From: Haematococcus lacustris
Lineage: Eukaryota; Chlorophyta; Chlorophyceae; Chlamydomonadales; Haematococcaceae
Assembly: GCA_030144725.1 (NCBI GenBank)
Contig: JASKMD010000030.1
Location: forward strand, 4,805,346 to 4,869,345
DNA: 64,000 bases
Direction: 5' to 3'
Positions within the stretch are counted from its first letter, which is position 1. Every line of letters begins with the position of its first letter. A program made the translations under genes and the position numbers. Under the pieces are notes generated by a model. It saw nothing but the letters and a program-made list of their open reading frames with translations, did not search any database and had not been told where the DNA came from. Below are positions 29,401 to 40,403 of this stretch, one piece after another.

Positions 29401-30312
29401 GAAGGGGAAGGTGTCACCACCTAGCCAGTTTTCTACACAAACAGCGACGGTAGCAGCAGCTGGCCGAATACAAGCAGACGTCCATGCAACAACTATCAAG
29501 AGTGTTCTTGCCAGCCCTTCCATATCCCACTACAGCACAATGCATCTGCTGCTATTTGTACCCTATGCTTGATTGCCCTTTTGTGGCACTTTGCTATTTC
29601 CTTTCACTCCTCATCCTCTCCCAGCTTTTGGACCATTCTGCAGCTCTGGCCAAGGCATAAGCTGAGGCAGCAATTCGTTGGGGTGAGGGTTTGATCCAGG
29701 AAGCTCCAGGGCCACTACAGCTGCCCAGCAGGCTGTGCACTGAACGAGCAAACATCCACCAGCTACTGGATGCAGTGTTCCCGTCAGCGCAAACACTCCA
29801 ACCCTGCTCCTGGAGTCTCACTGCCCGGCCCCCTCCTCACTCCCTGCTCACCTCCCAGCCTAACGTACCCCACCCCACCCCACCACCTCCCAGCCCACCC
29901 CACTCACAAGGCGGATGGGCACCCGGTGCGCAGCTTCCCAGCGTGCTGCGGCCCGGGCACTAAGGGAAGGTTCTATCAGGGGGCTGGGCCAGCTGGCTGC
30001 GCCTAGGGGTGGGGCACGGCCCTCCGGCGACGCCATGTCACAGCTGGCCAGCAGCGGCAGTGCCTGCTGCAGCTGCAGGGCAGGAGAGGCGGCAGGACCA
30101 GGGGTCAGGGGCCAAGCTCTGATACATAAGCATGTATGCGGTGCGCATGCAACATCAGTGCACCTCATGACAGCCTGCACATCGCAGCAACCACCCCATG
30201 TCCCCGCTCCGTATGCCCCTGCCAGCACCCCTATCCCTGCCTTCAACCCTGAATGGAATCCGCTTATGTACCCTGCCCCTGCCCTTGCTCCTGCCCCTGC
30301 CCTTGCTCCTGC

Positions 30313-30348
<36 letters not shown>

Positions 30349-31693
30349 CCCTGTCCCTGCCTCTGCCCCATCCGCAGGCCATGCCTTAAGCCCACCCCCT
30401 GCTCCAGCACCTGCTCCTCCCCCTCACCGCCAAGCCCCACTGCTCCCGCTGCTCAAGGTTGAGCCCAGAGCCCTCACCCCAGGAGGTGAACAGCCAGGGG
30501 TGGGCGAGGCGAACCTGGGCCAGGGCAGCAGCCCGGTGGCTGCGGGTGCCGCGGCTGGCTGCCTGGCCTGAGGGTGAGGCGAGGTCCGCCCCAGACAGTG
30601 TGGCACCCAGCCCTGGCTCAGCAGCAGGAGCTGCAAGGCTGGCTGCGCGGGTCAGGGTGCTGGTGGAGGTGGTGGTGGTGGTGCTGATGGTGGGCCCTTT
30701 AGCCGGGGGGTCCTGCACAGGTGACTGGGTAGGGCTAGGCTGGTTGGTTGTCGTGGAGAGGGTGCTGCGTGACGCCCCACCAAGCCCCCTGCCTGCAAGG
30801 TAGCTCCCCTGGCTGCGTTGGCTGCTAGGCTGGGCTGAGCTGGCAGCGGCAGAGGCGGCCCCAGCCCTGTGCTTGACACTGGCAGAGCCAGGCCTTCCAG
30901 CGGGGCTCAGGACAGGATTGGGGGTGGGGGCCGGCTGGGCTGCTGCTGGGTCTGGGAGGTGTGGGGTCAGCAGGGGAGGCGCCTGGGGCACTGCTAGGCC
31001 CTGGTCTGTTGAGTCAGACTGTGCCTCTTCTTCTCCTGCGTGCTCCCCCTGCAATGCCTGCAGAGCTGCCTTCAGAGCAGCTGTCGCTGCATCACGCTGC
31101 TGCTGCCCCTTCATAGCCGCTGCAGGGAGCCCTTGCTCACCTTGCTGCCGCCCTTCCCCATGCTGTCCTTCGACCTGCACCTGCACCTCTTCCTCCTGCT
31201 GCTGCTGCTGCTGCTGATGATGATCCACCTCATCTTTCTGGTCTTGCATCTGCCCCCGCCCTTGCTGCTGATATTGTCGTGTTCGTCTCTGGCCCCGACC
31301 TGTCAGCATTTGCTGCTGCTGCTGCTGTGCCCTGCGCCTCAGCAGGGCTGCCTGCTGTCGGGCTGCTCCCTGGCGCAAGGCCTGCTGAGCTGCAAGTGCC
31401 TGCTGAGCCAGGCTCAGTCCTGCCGCCCTACCGGTGTCTGCTGGGAAGGTGGGTTTGCCCTGCAGCTGCTGCTTAGCGGGAGGTGGGAGGGATCCTGAGC
31501 TCTCGGGCTCTACGGAGCCTGGCTTCCCACTGATGCATAAGGGGCGAGCCCTGTGCCAGCGTCTGCGGGAAGCGGCGTAGTGCCGGCAAGGGCATGGGCA
31601 AGGACAGGTGCCAAGGTTTGCCCACAAACAGCCAGCTGAGGACCACATCCGCCGTGTCGCTAGCGATGGCTTGCAGCCGACTAGAGCGTCCAC
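23425..31693 (-). CDS. OPR-type helical-repeat protein (probable organelle RNA-binding factor)
   Basis: A large multi-exon gene on the - strand; exon joins were not resolved and it could be two adjacent genes, with the possible break at 24,240-24,480. The N-terminal exon (31693-30386) is rich in Gln and Ala and starts with a transit-like segment. Further pieces include 30,070-29,910 (LQQALPLLASCDM), 29,337-28,207 and 27,800-27,640 (FSAVQLWGLVWGCARTG), 27,240-27,070 (LSHLLWALGCLQHEPPRLW), 25,100-24,870 (LANALWGLAELGCEPAPELL, ELSDLIAALARLQYRP) and 24,600 (WGLSLWGLAALG). The last are 24,190-23,960 (GRGLALLVHGLALYDFRPRL) and 23,940-23,425 (PREVARLLLGVAQLVPTPPD). Repeats of L..LLWALA.LG.xPP..W..L type match algal octotricopeptide repeats, which act in chloroplast or mitochondrial RNA maturation and translation. 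The target RNA cannot be inferred. Confidence 0.7.
27289..27326. repeat. (GATCA)n microsatellite
   Basis: About seven tandem GATCA pentamers in an intron of the OPR-type gene. No function is suggested. Confidence 0.9.
30280..30362. repeat. CCCTGT/CCTGCC short tandem repeat
   Basis: Alternating CCCTGCCCTTGCTCCTGCC then (CCCTGT)n units within an intron of the OPR-type gene. Confidence 0.85.
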
Positions 31694-32304
31694 ATCAATG
31701 TACTTATCGTCTGCGCCATTTTAGTACAGTGATGCTGCTCTGAGGTACTTGACAGAGTGAGGTACATGAAAGTTGGAATGGAGCACAGGCTGCGGCCTCA
31801 TGTTGTAAAGGCTGCAATTGCTCTGCCTTTCCTGGTTGTTTAGCCAGGACAGGGGCCAAGTGTCTCCTGAATGTGAATGACGGGTTTAACTGACTGTGTG
31901 CGATTGCCCGTTTAAAGTCTAGCAATAAGAGTTGTGAGTGCACTTAGAAGTCGACGCGTACGCTGGTTTGCTATGGGATCCAGGCAAGGCTACCATGGAA
32001 GCAATGGCGCACGCTGTTTAGTTTTGGTGTAGCATGAGGACTGTATAAAATTAAACTTGAAGAGCTATATGTACTATAGAGTGCTCGTTGAACAATCAAT
32101 AGTCGGTTTGTGGCGAGGTGTAAGCAGCAGAAACTGCACAGCCCTGCATACTAAATGCCGCAATGCATGACGATAACGTCCTACCAGAATGCAAACCTGA
32201 TTCAGCAATATGCCCATTTGCATCAACTACACAGCACGCTGCCACGGATGAACAAGTAGAGATGCTCGTGGTGTGGGAACCTTTCTCGAGGGCAGGGCGT
32301 CCCT
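31694..32304. other. Divergent intergenic region
   Basis: Sits between the OPR-type gene (-) and ATG101 (+), so it should hold both promoters. It is AT-richer than its surroundings. I see no convincing TATA box or other site. Confidence 0.4.
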
Positions 32305-34278
32305 ATGGCTAACTGCGAGACGTTTCAGCTACCAGCAGTGGTAGGCCCGCAGTTCGCTGAGTTGTGAGGGGCTTCGCTGAGTCGTTGAGTCACACCGTTT
32401 GTGGTGCGCTGCTACGCACAGGAAGCTGAAACACACCAAGTGCGGGAGGTGCTGCGATGTGGGTACCTGTCCAGGAGCCTGCTAGCCCCATTTTGACAGC
32501 CAGCCAACACCCCAGCCATTGCTCTTTGCTGCCCAGGCCTGCTAAATACCATTCTGTTCAACAGAGCATTAGGCTACGTTCGTCCTGTAGACGTAGATTC
32601 TGACCTCCTGGACCTTACATACGTAAGCCAAGCATGATGCTGCTGGCACACGTCTTATGCCATTTGTGCCAGGCGACAATGCCAGACCCCCACCATCAGC
32701 TTGTGATGGATAGTGTATGCTTGCGTCACCTGGCCAGCATCTGCACCTTGTCTGACCTGCCAGGTCACTGTGGGCGAGCCAGAGCTGCAAGCAGCACTTG
32801 AGCAGCGCATCTCTGAGTTGTGCAGCGCAGTAGAGCGGTGCCCTCCTGCTGAGGTGGCCCAGGTGGGGAACGGCATGGCCCAGCTCATTGTTTACGCACA
32901 GCTATTGAGGATAGTCAGGTGACCACCCACCAACAGCTGGGTGCCAGGCCCTGGTCCAACCGTGCTTCAACGTCACCCACCTGGCTACCTGACTGGCCTG
33001 TGTGGCCTAGCTCTATGCACTAGCGGCACCTGCCCTCACTCAGCCAGGCAACCCAGCCAAGGCCTGGCCTTCACACCTGGGCGCAGGTGCAGCTTTCATT
33101 TTACGAGCGCAGGCAGCGGCAGGCCTGGTTTGGTGCCAAGGACGAGCGGCTACACTGGGAGCAGTGGTGGGTGCGCAGTGTGAGGCTGTGCTCAACTTCA
33201 GATTTGGCCAGGGCTGAGTAGGGCCAGGCTTGGCAACACTGACAGCAGGCTCTACAGCCCTGCTATTAATGGGTCACCTTTGCTGCGGCAGCCTGGCCAT
33301 GGCCTTGCCCCTTCTGAGCTGGTGTTGGGTGCTGTGTGCTGCTGCTCTGCCCCAGTGCTGCGCCACAGCCCCTCACTTCACCTCTCCACCTTGCTGCCCA
33401 GCGCTTGGCAGCGGCCTGTCAGTGCTAGGGCTGTGGTGTGTTGCTAATGGCTTGCCCAGGGTCATCAGCCTGGTGGTGGCCAGCCCTGCTGTCAGCCTGA
33501 GCCGCAGCGCCCTCGCCTCAGGTGAGCTCAGCCAGGCTGTGTGTGACACCTGGCCATGTTTCAAAGTCACAGCAGTGTGCGGCGCTACCTAAGGCATTGC
33601 GCATAGCATCAGGCACCGCCTGCGCTTCAGGCTGACTGCAGGTCACATCAGCTGCCTGTCGGTCCCCAAAGCCATGGCTGCTAGCACGCCATCTGTGGCA
33701 TTACCAGTATTGCGGCCTGCCTGCTGCCCTACCACTGTAAGCTGCGCTCCCCCCAGCTGCAGGCTCTGAGAAGAGCTGCCAGGGCGAGGATCAGTCTGAG
33801 CAACTGCGTGAGGGCATGGAGGCGGCGCTGACGCACATCACCCGCTGCGTGAGTGAGAGGCGCGACCACATCCCGCCCGTGGTCTCCTCTGCTACCTTGA
33901 CCTTCCCCTATGACGTCACCATCACCTGGGGGTGGGTGCCATAGCTTGCAGGGTCCACAACCTCCAAAATGCCCCTGCTCTGCTCGTCAGGTCGGCTGGA
34001 TTGGGCCAGGAGCAAGCAGGGTGCATGCTGGCAGGGTCAGCCGCCAGCCACCTCACCAGGCTCATGACAGGGTTGGGCCACAGGCGGGTCGACCTGCCCT
34101 GATGGAGCAGTGGCCCACTGGCCTGCTAAGCGCCATCCCTTAAAGCTGGGGAGCATGTTTGTAGCCAGCGGGTGTGGCCTGCCTTGTGGCTGTGTGCAGG
34201 GGCCAGCGCTCCGCCTTCAGCCTCAGCAGTGTGAAGAAGGCGCTGCTGCAGGCCAGCCCACCCCCTATGATTGGCTGA
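32305..34278 (+). CDS. ATG101: ATG101 autophagy initiation protein (HORMA fold)
   Basis: Seven exons join in phase: 32305-32340 (MANCETFQLPAV), 32422-32458 (EAETHQVREVLR), 32537-32622 (LLNTILFNRALGYVRP..), 32764-32862 (VTVGEPELQAALEQRI), 33087-33177 (LSFYERRQRQAWFGAKDERL then HWEQWW), 33763-33931 (LTHITRCVSERRDHIPPVV then FPYDVTIT) and 34200-34278 (SAFSLSSVKKALLQASPPPM then IG and stop). This gives about 198 residues, close to the roughly 215 of the plant protein. Block order and the final SAF..K..L..S.PPM(I/L)G end match ATG101, the HORMA partner of ATG13 in the ATG1/ULK1 kinase complex. The exon 5/6 boundary is the least certain. Its long intron 5 (33,178-33,762) contains a dispersed repeat. 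Confidence 0.9.
33297..33525 (-). repeat. Dispersed repeat in an ATG101 intron
   Basis: About 225 bases are a near-identical inverted copy of 967-1190. Shared blocks include AGTGCTAGGGCTGTGGTGTG and GCCCAGGGTCATCAGCCTGG on the + strand here. Unclassified. Confidence 0.7.
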
Positions 34279-34660
34279 TGCCTGAGGTGCTGAGGAGGCC
34301 AGGCCCTGCAGGCTCCAGGGACCTTGAGGGCTGCAGCCGCCAGCTCAAGATCAGGGCAGCAACCCTAGTGCAGCATCAGGAGCTGGCCAGGACCTCCACA
34401 CCAGGTATAACACTGGGGGCAGGGAGCTTGGTACCCGGCACATGCAGGCACAAGGGGTCCAGCAGCCCCATGTGGCGCAGCATGCTATGGCTGGCCCAGG
34501 GGCTGAGCACACAGGAGGAGGCCTGGTGACCCTGCTCACCCTAACTGCCAGGCTGGCGCCATCAATAGTGCTGAGGCAGGCCAGCAAGGCAGGTTCTGCA
34601 AGGGGTCAGGGGCCACAGGTAGCTGCCATGGGGCCCTGCCTTCACTGTCAGGCTGGCCAG
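34279..34660. other. Intergenic, no gene seen
   Basis: Downstream flank of ATG101 up to the start of the duplicated expansin block. Short open frames only. Confidence 0.4.
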
Positions 34661-37480
34661 CTGCCACCTTCAGACACTCTTGATCAAGCACAGCTGTGTG
34701 TTGCACAGGGGCCACGAGCCCTAAGCTCGGCATGACTAAACAATGGAAGAGACCACAGGCAGGCAGGCAGGCGGGCAACCAGGCAGCATGACCCCATTGG
34801 CCATGTACCCTGCCTTGAAAGAGGCCAAGGGAAGATGCCTGCCAGAAGGAGGTCGATAGAACACTACACCACAGAGCAATAGCAGGGGTAAGCCAACATG
34901 CAGTCACGCCACTGGTTGCACCTCTCATGGTGGGTGAGGAGGCTGCAAGGTGCTTACTGCGCAATGGAGGTCCATGGCCAGCTTTTCTGGCATGCGGGTT
35001 GTGTTGGGTTGACAGGTATTGTGCTGGAAGGCTGGGCTGGGTGCCTCGAGTGAAGCAGCTCAGATGCATGATACGGACTACTAGGCTGCCCCTCCCTCAC
35101 TCCCTGACGCACTTCATGAATAGGTGCGCAACGCACTTGCACACGGACTTGAGACAGACGTGTCAGATCAGGTTATGGTTTCCATTGCTTCACACAAACT
35201 GATGCCGCTTACTTGTGAAGCTTGTAAACGAATGCTACGGAAGACATTCTTAGCAGGATGACTACCCCTCTGTGCATCGTAAAAAGTGGACCCTCAGCAT
35301 TCTCAAAACCAAGAACCACTGCTGCCTAGCCTGAACCCGGTCATGCTTGTGCAGCCCTGTGGTGACAGATGCCTGACCAGCAGATGCGTTGCCATATGCT
35401 TGAAAAAGGCAGCATGAGCAAACTTTCCTAGAATGTGCCTGTCGCCTTTCCCGCATCTTCGCCACCTTCCCTGGGAGGATGGGACAAAGCAGGTCCACCC
35501 ATATGCTGAGATGAGCTGCAGGGTTGGATGCTGTGCTTTTGAGGACGCAGCAGCTCGGTGCCGGCTACTTCGTGGATGGTCGCGAGCGGGCGCACATCAG
35601 GGACTGCATTGAGTCACATCGCATTGACATCAGCAGCCTTGATGTGTGCTCCTGAACCTAGGAGGAACAGTGAGGACAGCAGCCAAAACGAGTGTGGAAC
35701 GAGTGATGTTCGGTCTAAATAGCGACAGCCCGCACATTCAGTGATATCTCCTTAAGCTCCTACTCGGACGCTGCACAGCAACATCCTCACAATGCCAACG
35801 ATGTTTCTTATTGTCGCCCTGGGCCTGTCAGCCCTGGCCAGCTCAGCCCTTGCAGCTGACCCTGGCTGGCAGGATGGCCGCAGCACCTGGTTCGACGTGC
35901 AAGACAACGACCTGAAGACGTGAGCGACCAGCCACCAGGCTTTTGTTGTCCGAGGCCCGGCCAGCTGTCGGTGCCCACTCAGTAACCTTCTGTCGCCGCA
36001 TCCCACTCACTAGTGTTCGCACTGCCTGCGCAGGGCTAACTGCCATTTTCGGTGGGACCAGGTGAAGACGGGCAGTTACATCGCCGCATTCTCGGACTCT
36101 AATCCTCTATTCGCTAAGAGCTGTGGGATGTGCATCGAGGTTCGCTGCCAGGTGCGGGGCCTCACTGCACACGGCGACAGCTGTAGCATGACAGCCCACC
36201 AGCTGGCGCGACCTAGCGCGGCCCTCGGCGGTACGGCCTCGCGCCCTTGCTGACGCGCCTGTTTGCTTGTGCTGCAGAACGCGGTGTTTAAGGATGGCTA
36301 CGGTCAGACCATGGACCGCAACCGGGCATGCAAGGATCCTAGCAAGTCCATCTACCTGACCATTGCTGATGCCTGCCCCTGCAACTACCCCAACAACCAT
36401 CACTCCAACAAGCGGTGGTGCTGTGGTGATGACTCCAGCCGCCAGCACATCGACATCACCCAGAGTGCCTTCGCCCAGCTGGCGGACACTAGCGTGGGTG
36501 TCATCGGGCTGCAGTGGCGCACGGTGGACTGCAGCATCGTGAAGAGCGGCACTGGGGTGTCCTATGGCTCCTCCCCATCCACCTCTTCCCCCACTCCCTC
36601 CTCTGCCTCCGGCCCCTCATCAACACCATCTTCCACCCCTTCTTCTAATCCTGCTGCTACCACCTCACAGCCCTCTGGCCCATTCTGGCAGCCTCGTACG
36701 GCTTGGGGCTCAGCTGTCAAGCAGGGCGTCAGCAACTTCGTTTCCAAAGTGTTCCAGAGCTAAGCAGTTGTACTACATGTATGTCTATGCGCACATACCT
36801 GTACACAGTGTCGACGCTTTTACTGCACATAGCTGGTGGTATATGTTGGGGGGTGCCATTGAGAGTGTATAGGGCTTACGTATACAACAGGCCAGACATG
36901 CATTGAGTGAGAGCTGCTTGGAAGCATCTTGTGCATGTGGGCTACTTTTCTGCATGGTCCGTGATTTGGCTTGTGTTCGGACATCAGTGATCTGCACTTG
37001 GGTGCTGATGGGGGTATGCGGGAGTAAAGGGGGTGTTTTTGTGAAGAGAAATGTCATGACCCGTACAATGTAATTGCCTGTGATGACTCCCTGGACAACA
37101 AACATGACCCATCTTCTTGGCCCTTCAGTTCGGCTGGCTGCTGCACCTCTGTGGCCATCACTGCTGCAAGTGACATGTCTGCTGACTCCTATGTGTGGAC
37201 ATCCTGGCTATGTAGCTTCCCTGTGGCAAACAGTCTGTTCCCATCCAACCTTCTGAGGCTCATATACTTAGCATACTTCATACCCAGCTGTGTCAGCTCT
37301 GCCAACATTGTCTTGCCCTGGTTACAACTGACTTATGGCCGCAGTAGGAGCACACACTCTGGCCAGCAGCAGCAGCAGGGTTGACGGCACGATAACAGGC
37401 AAGCGGTGCTTGGAAATTCATATGTGCATGGCAACCTGGCTAGCTGGCAGTCACAAACTGCATGCCGGTGGCATTCACCA
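34661..37480 (+). repeat. Segmental duplication unit A (expansin-like block)
   Basis: From CCACCTTCAGACACTCTTG at about 34,664 to the GCATTCACCA motif near 37,475 the sequence is almost identical to 40,516-42,385 plus 47,262-48,210 (direct), and to 59,835-56,975 (inverted). The unit holds about 1.1 kb of upstream DNA, the expansin-like gene and about 700 bp downstream. Confidence 0.9.
35792..36763 (+). CDS. Expansin-like DPBB secreted protein, copy A
   Basis: Exons 35792-35919, 36034-36151 and 36278-36763 (GT-AG). A signal peptide MPTMFLIVALGLSALASSAL is followed by ADPGWQDGRSTWFDVQDND. The core contains ANCHFRWDQVKTGSY, CGMCIEVRCQ, ADACPCNYPNNH, NKRWCCGDDSS, HIDITQSAFAQLAD and GVIGLQWRTVDC, the expansin domain-1 / RlpA-like double-psi barrel pattern with conserved cysteines. 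A Ser/Thr/Pro-rich linker (about residues 180-220) leads to a short FWQPRTAWGSAVKQ tail; no C-terminal binding domain is present. Probably extracellular, in the cell wall or matrix. It is intact in this copy and nearly identical to the copies at 41.6 and 58.7 kb. A presumed TATA-less promoter lies in the duplicated 1.1 kb upstream. Confidence 0.88.
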
Positions 37481-37489
37481 AGCTGATAC

Positions 37490-37790
37490 TCTGGTCACCT
37501 TGTTTGGCTGGGTAGGCTTAGCTGTCTTGTATGCCTTGGTGCTCGCTTGCTGCACTTGGCTGGCTGGGAAGGCTGGGACCTGGCTCTGAGGCTGCTGCCT
37601 GTGTGGCTGCCTGGCTGCTACGTGGGGCCTGTGGCAGGGTGCGTGGGGCCACTACCAGGCACCACACCAGGCCCGCACTGGCTGGTCATGCTGCTGGCCC
37701 CATGCTGGACACAAACACCACCCTGCCTCGCCGCTGGTCTGTGCTATCTCCTCCTCCAGCTGCAGCCACGAACACATGTCACACATCAGC
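37490..37790 (-). pseudogene. Fanzor subfamily-1 linker relic
   Basis: On the - strand the sequence corresponds to the region before the linker (GLVWCLVVAPRTLPQ-like) and the linker itself (SEPGP..PAKCSKRAP), without any RuvC motif. It sits beside the 5'-truncated SNM1 copy; the same relic lies in an intron of the full SNM1 gene (62.59-62.9 kb). Confidence 0.65.
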
Positions 37791-37842
37791 ACAGCCATGA
37801 AGGTCTGGCCACTGATGCCCGTATTGACCTGTGCTTGTGCAG

Positions 37843-40403
37843 TACTGCTTCCCCAGTCAGGAGGAGACACTGCGCTACACTCTGGAGGCAGTGAAGGCAG
37901 AGGCGTTCAACCCACGCTGCCTGTTTGTGTTTGGCACCTACACCATTGGCAAAGAACGGCTGTTCCTGGAGGTATGCTCTGGCTGCAAGGCCTGGACTGT
38001 GCGGCTAGGCTAGACTGGGACTCACGGCCCTGGACTGATACTCTGGGCACCGGGCTGCAGAGTACCGGCGGGGCATTGATGGTCGGGCCCGCAACAACCC
38101 ATAAGGCCAGGTAGTTTTGACAGGCTGTGAGCCTTTCAAGCATCAAGCTGTTAGTGTTGATGGGGTGCCCAGTGGTTTAGGGGGAGAATGCCACCGGTGT
38201 GGGGTCTGTAGTCATCAAGGGTGCGACCGAGGATGCTTGAACTTGATTGGAGTAGCTGAGTGAGGTTACCCACAGTCAAACATGTTGTTCCATGTTGAAT
38301 GAGTTTCGTTTGACTGATACTCTGGGCACACCATGAACACACCATGAACACAACATGTAGCCCCACCCACATCCCACTGCCTGAACACCTTCATGCACCC
38401 GGCCCCCTCAACACCCTCTTCATCAGCCACCGGCGCATGCACCTGGCTCTGGCAGTTTACTTGTTACATCCAGTTGACAACGTCAGCAAAGCGACCAGCT
38501 AGGGCAGCCGCGTGCATAAGGCAATGGCAAAGAGGGCGCCAGCGAGGAGGGGCCTACCACCTCTCTCAGATGCCTCGACAGCCACTAAGACTCAGGGCTT
38601 GACCGCGAGGAGATGTTGCTCGTGGCCACTGGAGGTGATTGCCTTCCGTGCACAGGTGGCTCGTGTGTTGAATAAGAAGGTGTACGTGAACAAGGAAAAG
38701 ATGCAGGTGGGTGTGATGTAGTCTCCCGCCCCCTGCCCCCTCCCCCTGCCCCGACCCAATCCAAGGCGTCTGCCATGTACTTGCACCAATGCAGATCCTT
38801 TCCTGCTGCAACCTGGCACCGGACTACATGCGCCTGCTCACAACAAACCACATGGAAACTAACTTGCATGCGGTGAGCTAAGTCAGAGGTCGGCCGCATC
38901 TCTGCCAGGTCATCTGACGACATTCTGGGGCCTGGCTCCTAGCCACCCTTGCTGCCTGTTGCATCACTGCTTCCCCTGCCACTTCACCTGCTCCAGCTCA
39001 CCTTGTTCCATATTTCATGGCCTAAGATGGCCCTAGGTCCCACTCTTCAAAGTCAACATGGAGGGGCTTGGCGCCAACATGGCAGGCTACAACGGCCGCT
39101 ACAGCACTGTGGTGGGCGTGCAGGTGAGACCCAGGCCTAGGGAGATGCAGGCGGACCTGCCACTCCACTCTGACACCAGCCTGACGTGGCCTCAGCCAGG
39201 CTTGATCAGCCAGCCGTCAGCCATCCCGTGGGCCAGCCAGCCAGCTGCAGCCAGGCTAGATCATGTCCTTCTGTGCAGCCCACCCAGTCTGAAATTGTGG
39301 CTGCACACCTACCCTTCCTGCACGCACCCATCACATCCACCATCACGGGGTGTGATCCACACAATGCCCACAATGGCTCAAATCCTGACACCCAGCTTCC
39401 TCAACCGCCTCTGGTTCTGCAAGCTTTGTTGGCGGTGCTTGTCTGTCTAGCTTTCTCCTGCGTCCAGTGCCTGGTCTGCCTGGCTGCAGCCAACTGGCTG
39501 GGCAATGGAAAGGTCCAAAGGCCAAGGACCAGTGGCGGGGGGGCGTAGGGTGGCCAAGGGCAGCGTGGTTCTGCACAAGGTGCCCTACTCTGAGCACAGC
39601 AGCTTCAGGGAGGTGAGAAGGGGACGCAAGTAAGGGGGCCAGAGAAGACCGTGCAAAAGCTAGTGAGAAAAGGGGAGGCATGGGAGAGAGGGGGTGAGAC
39701 GAGGGGATGGGGAGCAACAGGGTGAGGGTGGAGACAAAGGAAGGGAGGAGGACCGCTCAGGGGTAGGGCTACGTCACCCTATGGCCTTGCAGGGCTCGTC
39801 GCTGTGACTGACTGGCCTTCGTCCCACTTGCCTGCTGTGCCTCCACATGCTTGTACAGCTACACGACTTTGTAAGCTGGCTGCAGCCCGGCGAAATCTTG
39901 CCCTCTGTGTCCAACGACCAGGTGAGGCAACAACAGCCAGGGGCTAGGCAAAGCAAGTCTACGCTAGTCAGGCAGTTGGCTATGACCTTGAGCATTTGAG
40001 TGTTGGAGCACTAAACTCTGAGCTGACCATGCAGGTTCCAACTCTTCTGCTTGTGGCTCTGCATGCACAGGGGCCGAAGCTGGCAGCTATGCTGGCCGCC
40101 CTCCAGAACCCACTGCCTCGCTCTGCCATGGACCACGGACCTGCTGCCCTGGGGATGCTCCCCATCAGCAGCTTCATGGGGCGAAACAACACAACAGAGC
40201 CGCGCCACGGCGCTGAGGCAAGCACCAGCACTGTGAAACGTGGCGGCAGGGGGGGTGCGCGGGGTTTTGGTAGACGAGGCAGGGCAAATGTGGGAGGGCG
40301 AGGGCTCAAGGCAGGACAGGGCGCCGCACAGACTGCTGGGCCTCGAGGTGCTACAGGTGGTGCCAGGCTGGATAAACGGCAGCGAACAGGGGGCGACGCA
40401 TAG
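37843..40403 (+). pseudogene. 5'-truncated duplicate of the SNM1-type nuclease gene
   Basis: Exons 37843-37971 (FPSQEETLRYTLEAVKAEAF .. GTYTIGKERLFLE), 38656-38706 (VARVLNKKVYVNKEKMQ), 38795-38872, 39037-39123, 39490-39612 (PTGWAMERSKG .. VPYSEHSSFRE), 39859-39921 (LHDFVSWLQPGEILPSVSND) and 40071-40403 (RGG-rich tail) match the complete gene at 60-64 kb exon for exon and remain in phase. The exons for the metallo-beta-lactamase part (HxHxDH and downstream) are missing, since the duplicated block begins inside the intron before FPSQEE. It retains only the beta-CASP part and cannot bind the catalytic metals. It could still be transcribed. Confidence 0.85.
38051..38311 (+). mobile_element. 5'-truncated Fanzor subfamily-2 3'-end insertion
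   Basis: The insert reads AEYRRGIDGRARNN then a stop, followed by the subfamily-2 3' tail ending GAATGAGTTTCGTTT. It is flanked by a perfect 18-bp direct repeat, GACTGATACTCTGGGCAC (38033-38050 and 38312-38329). The orthologous insertion at 62,040-62,300 has the same flanks with one mismatch. No poly(A) tract is visible. Confidence 0.75.

Noticed and set aside
37843..40403. A second functional SNM1 gene
   Set aside because: All metal-binding metallo-beta-lactamase exons are absent and the block begins in an intron at a duplication edge, so it is treated as a truncated duplicate.
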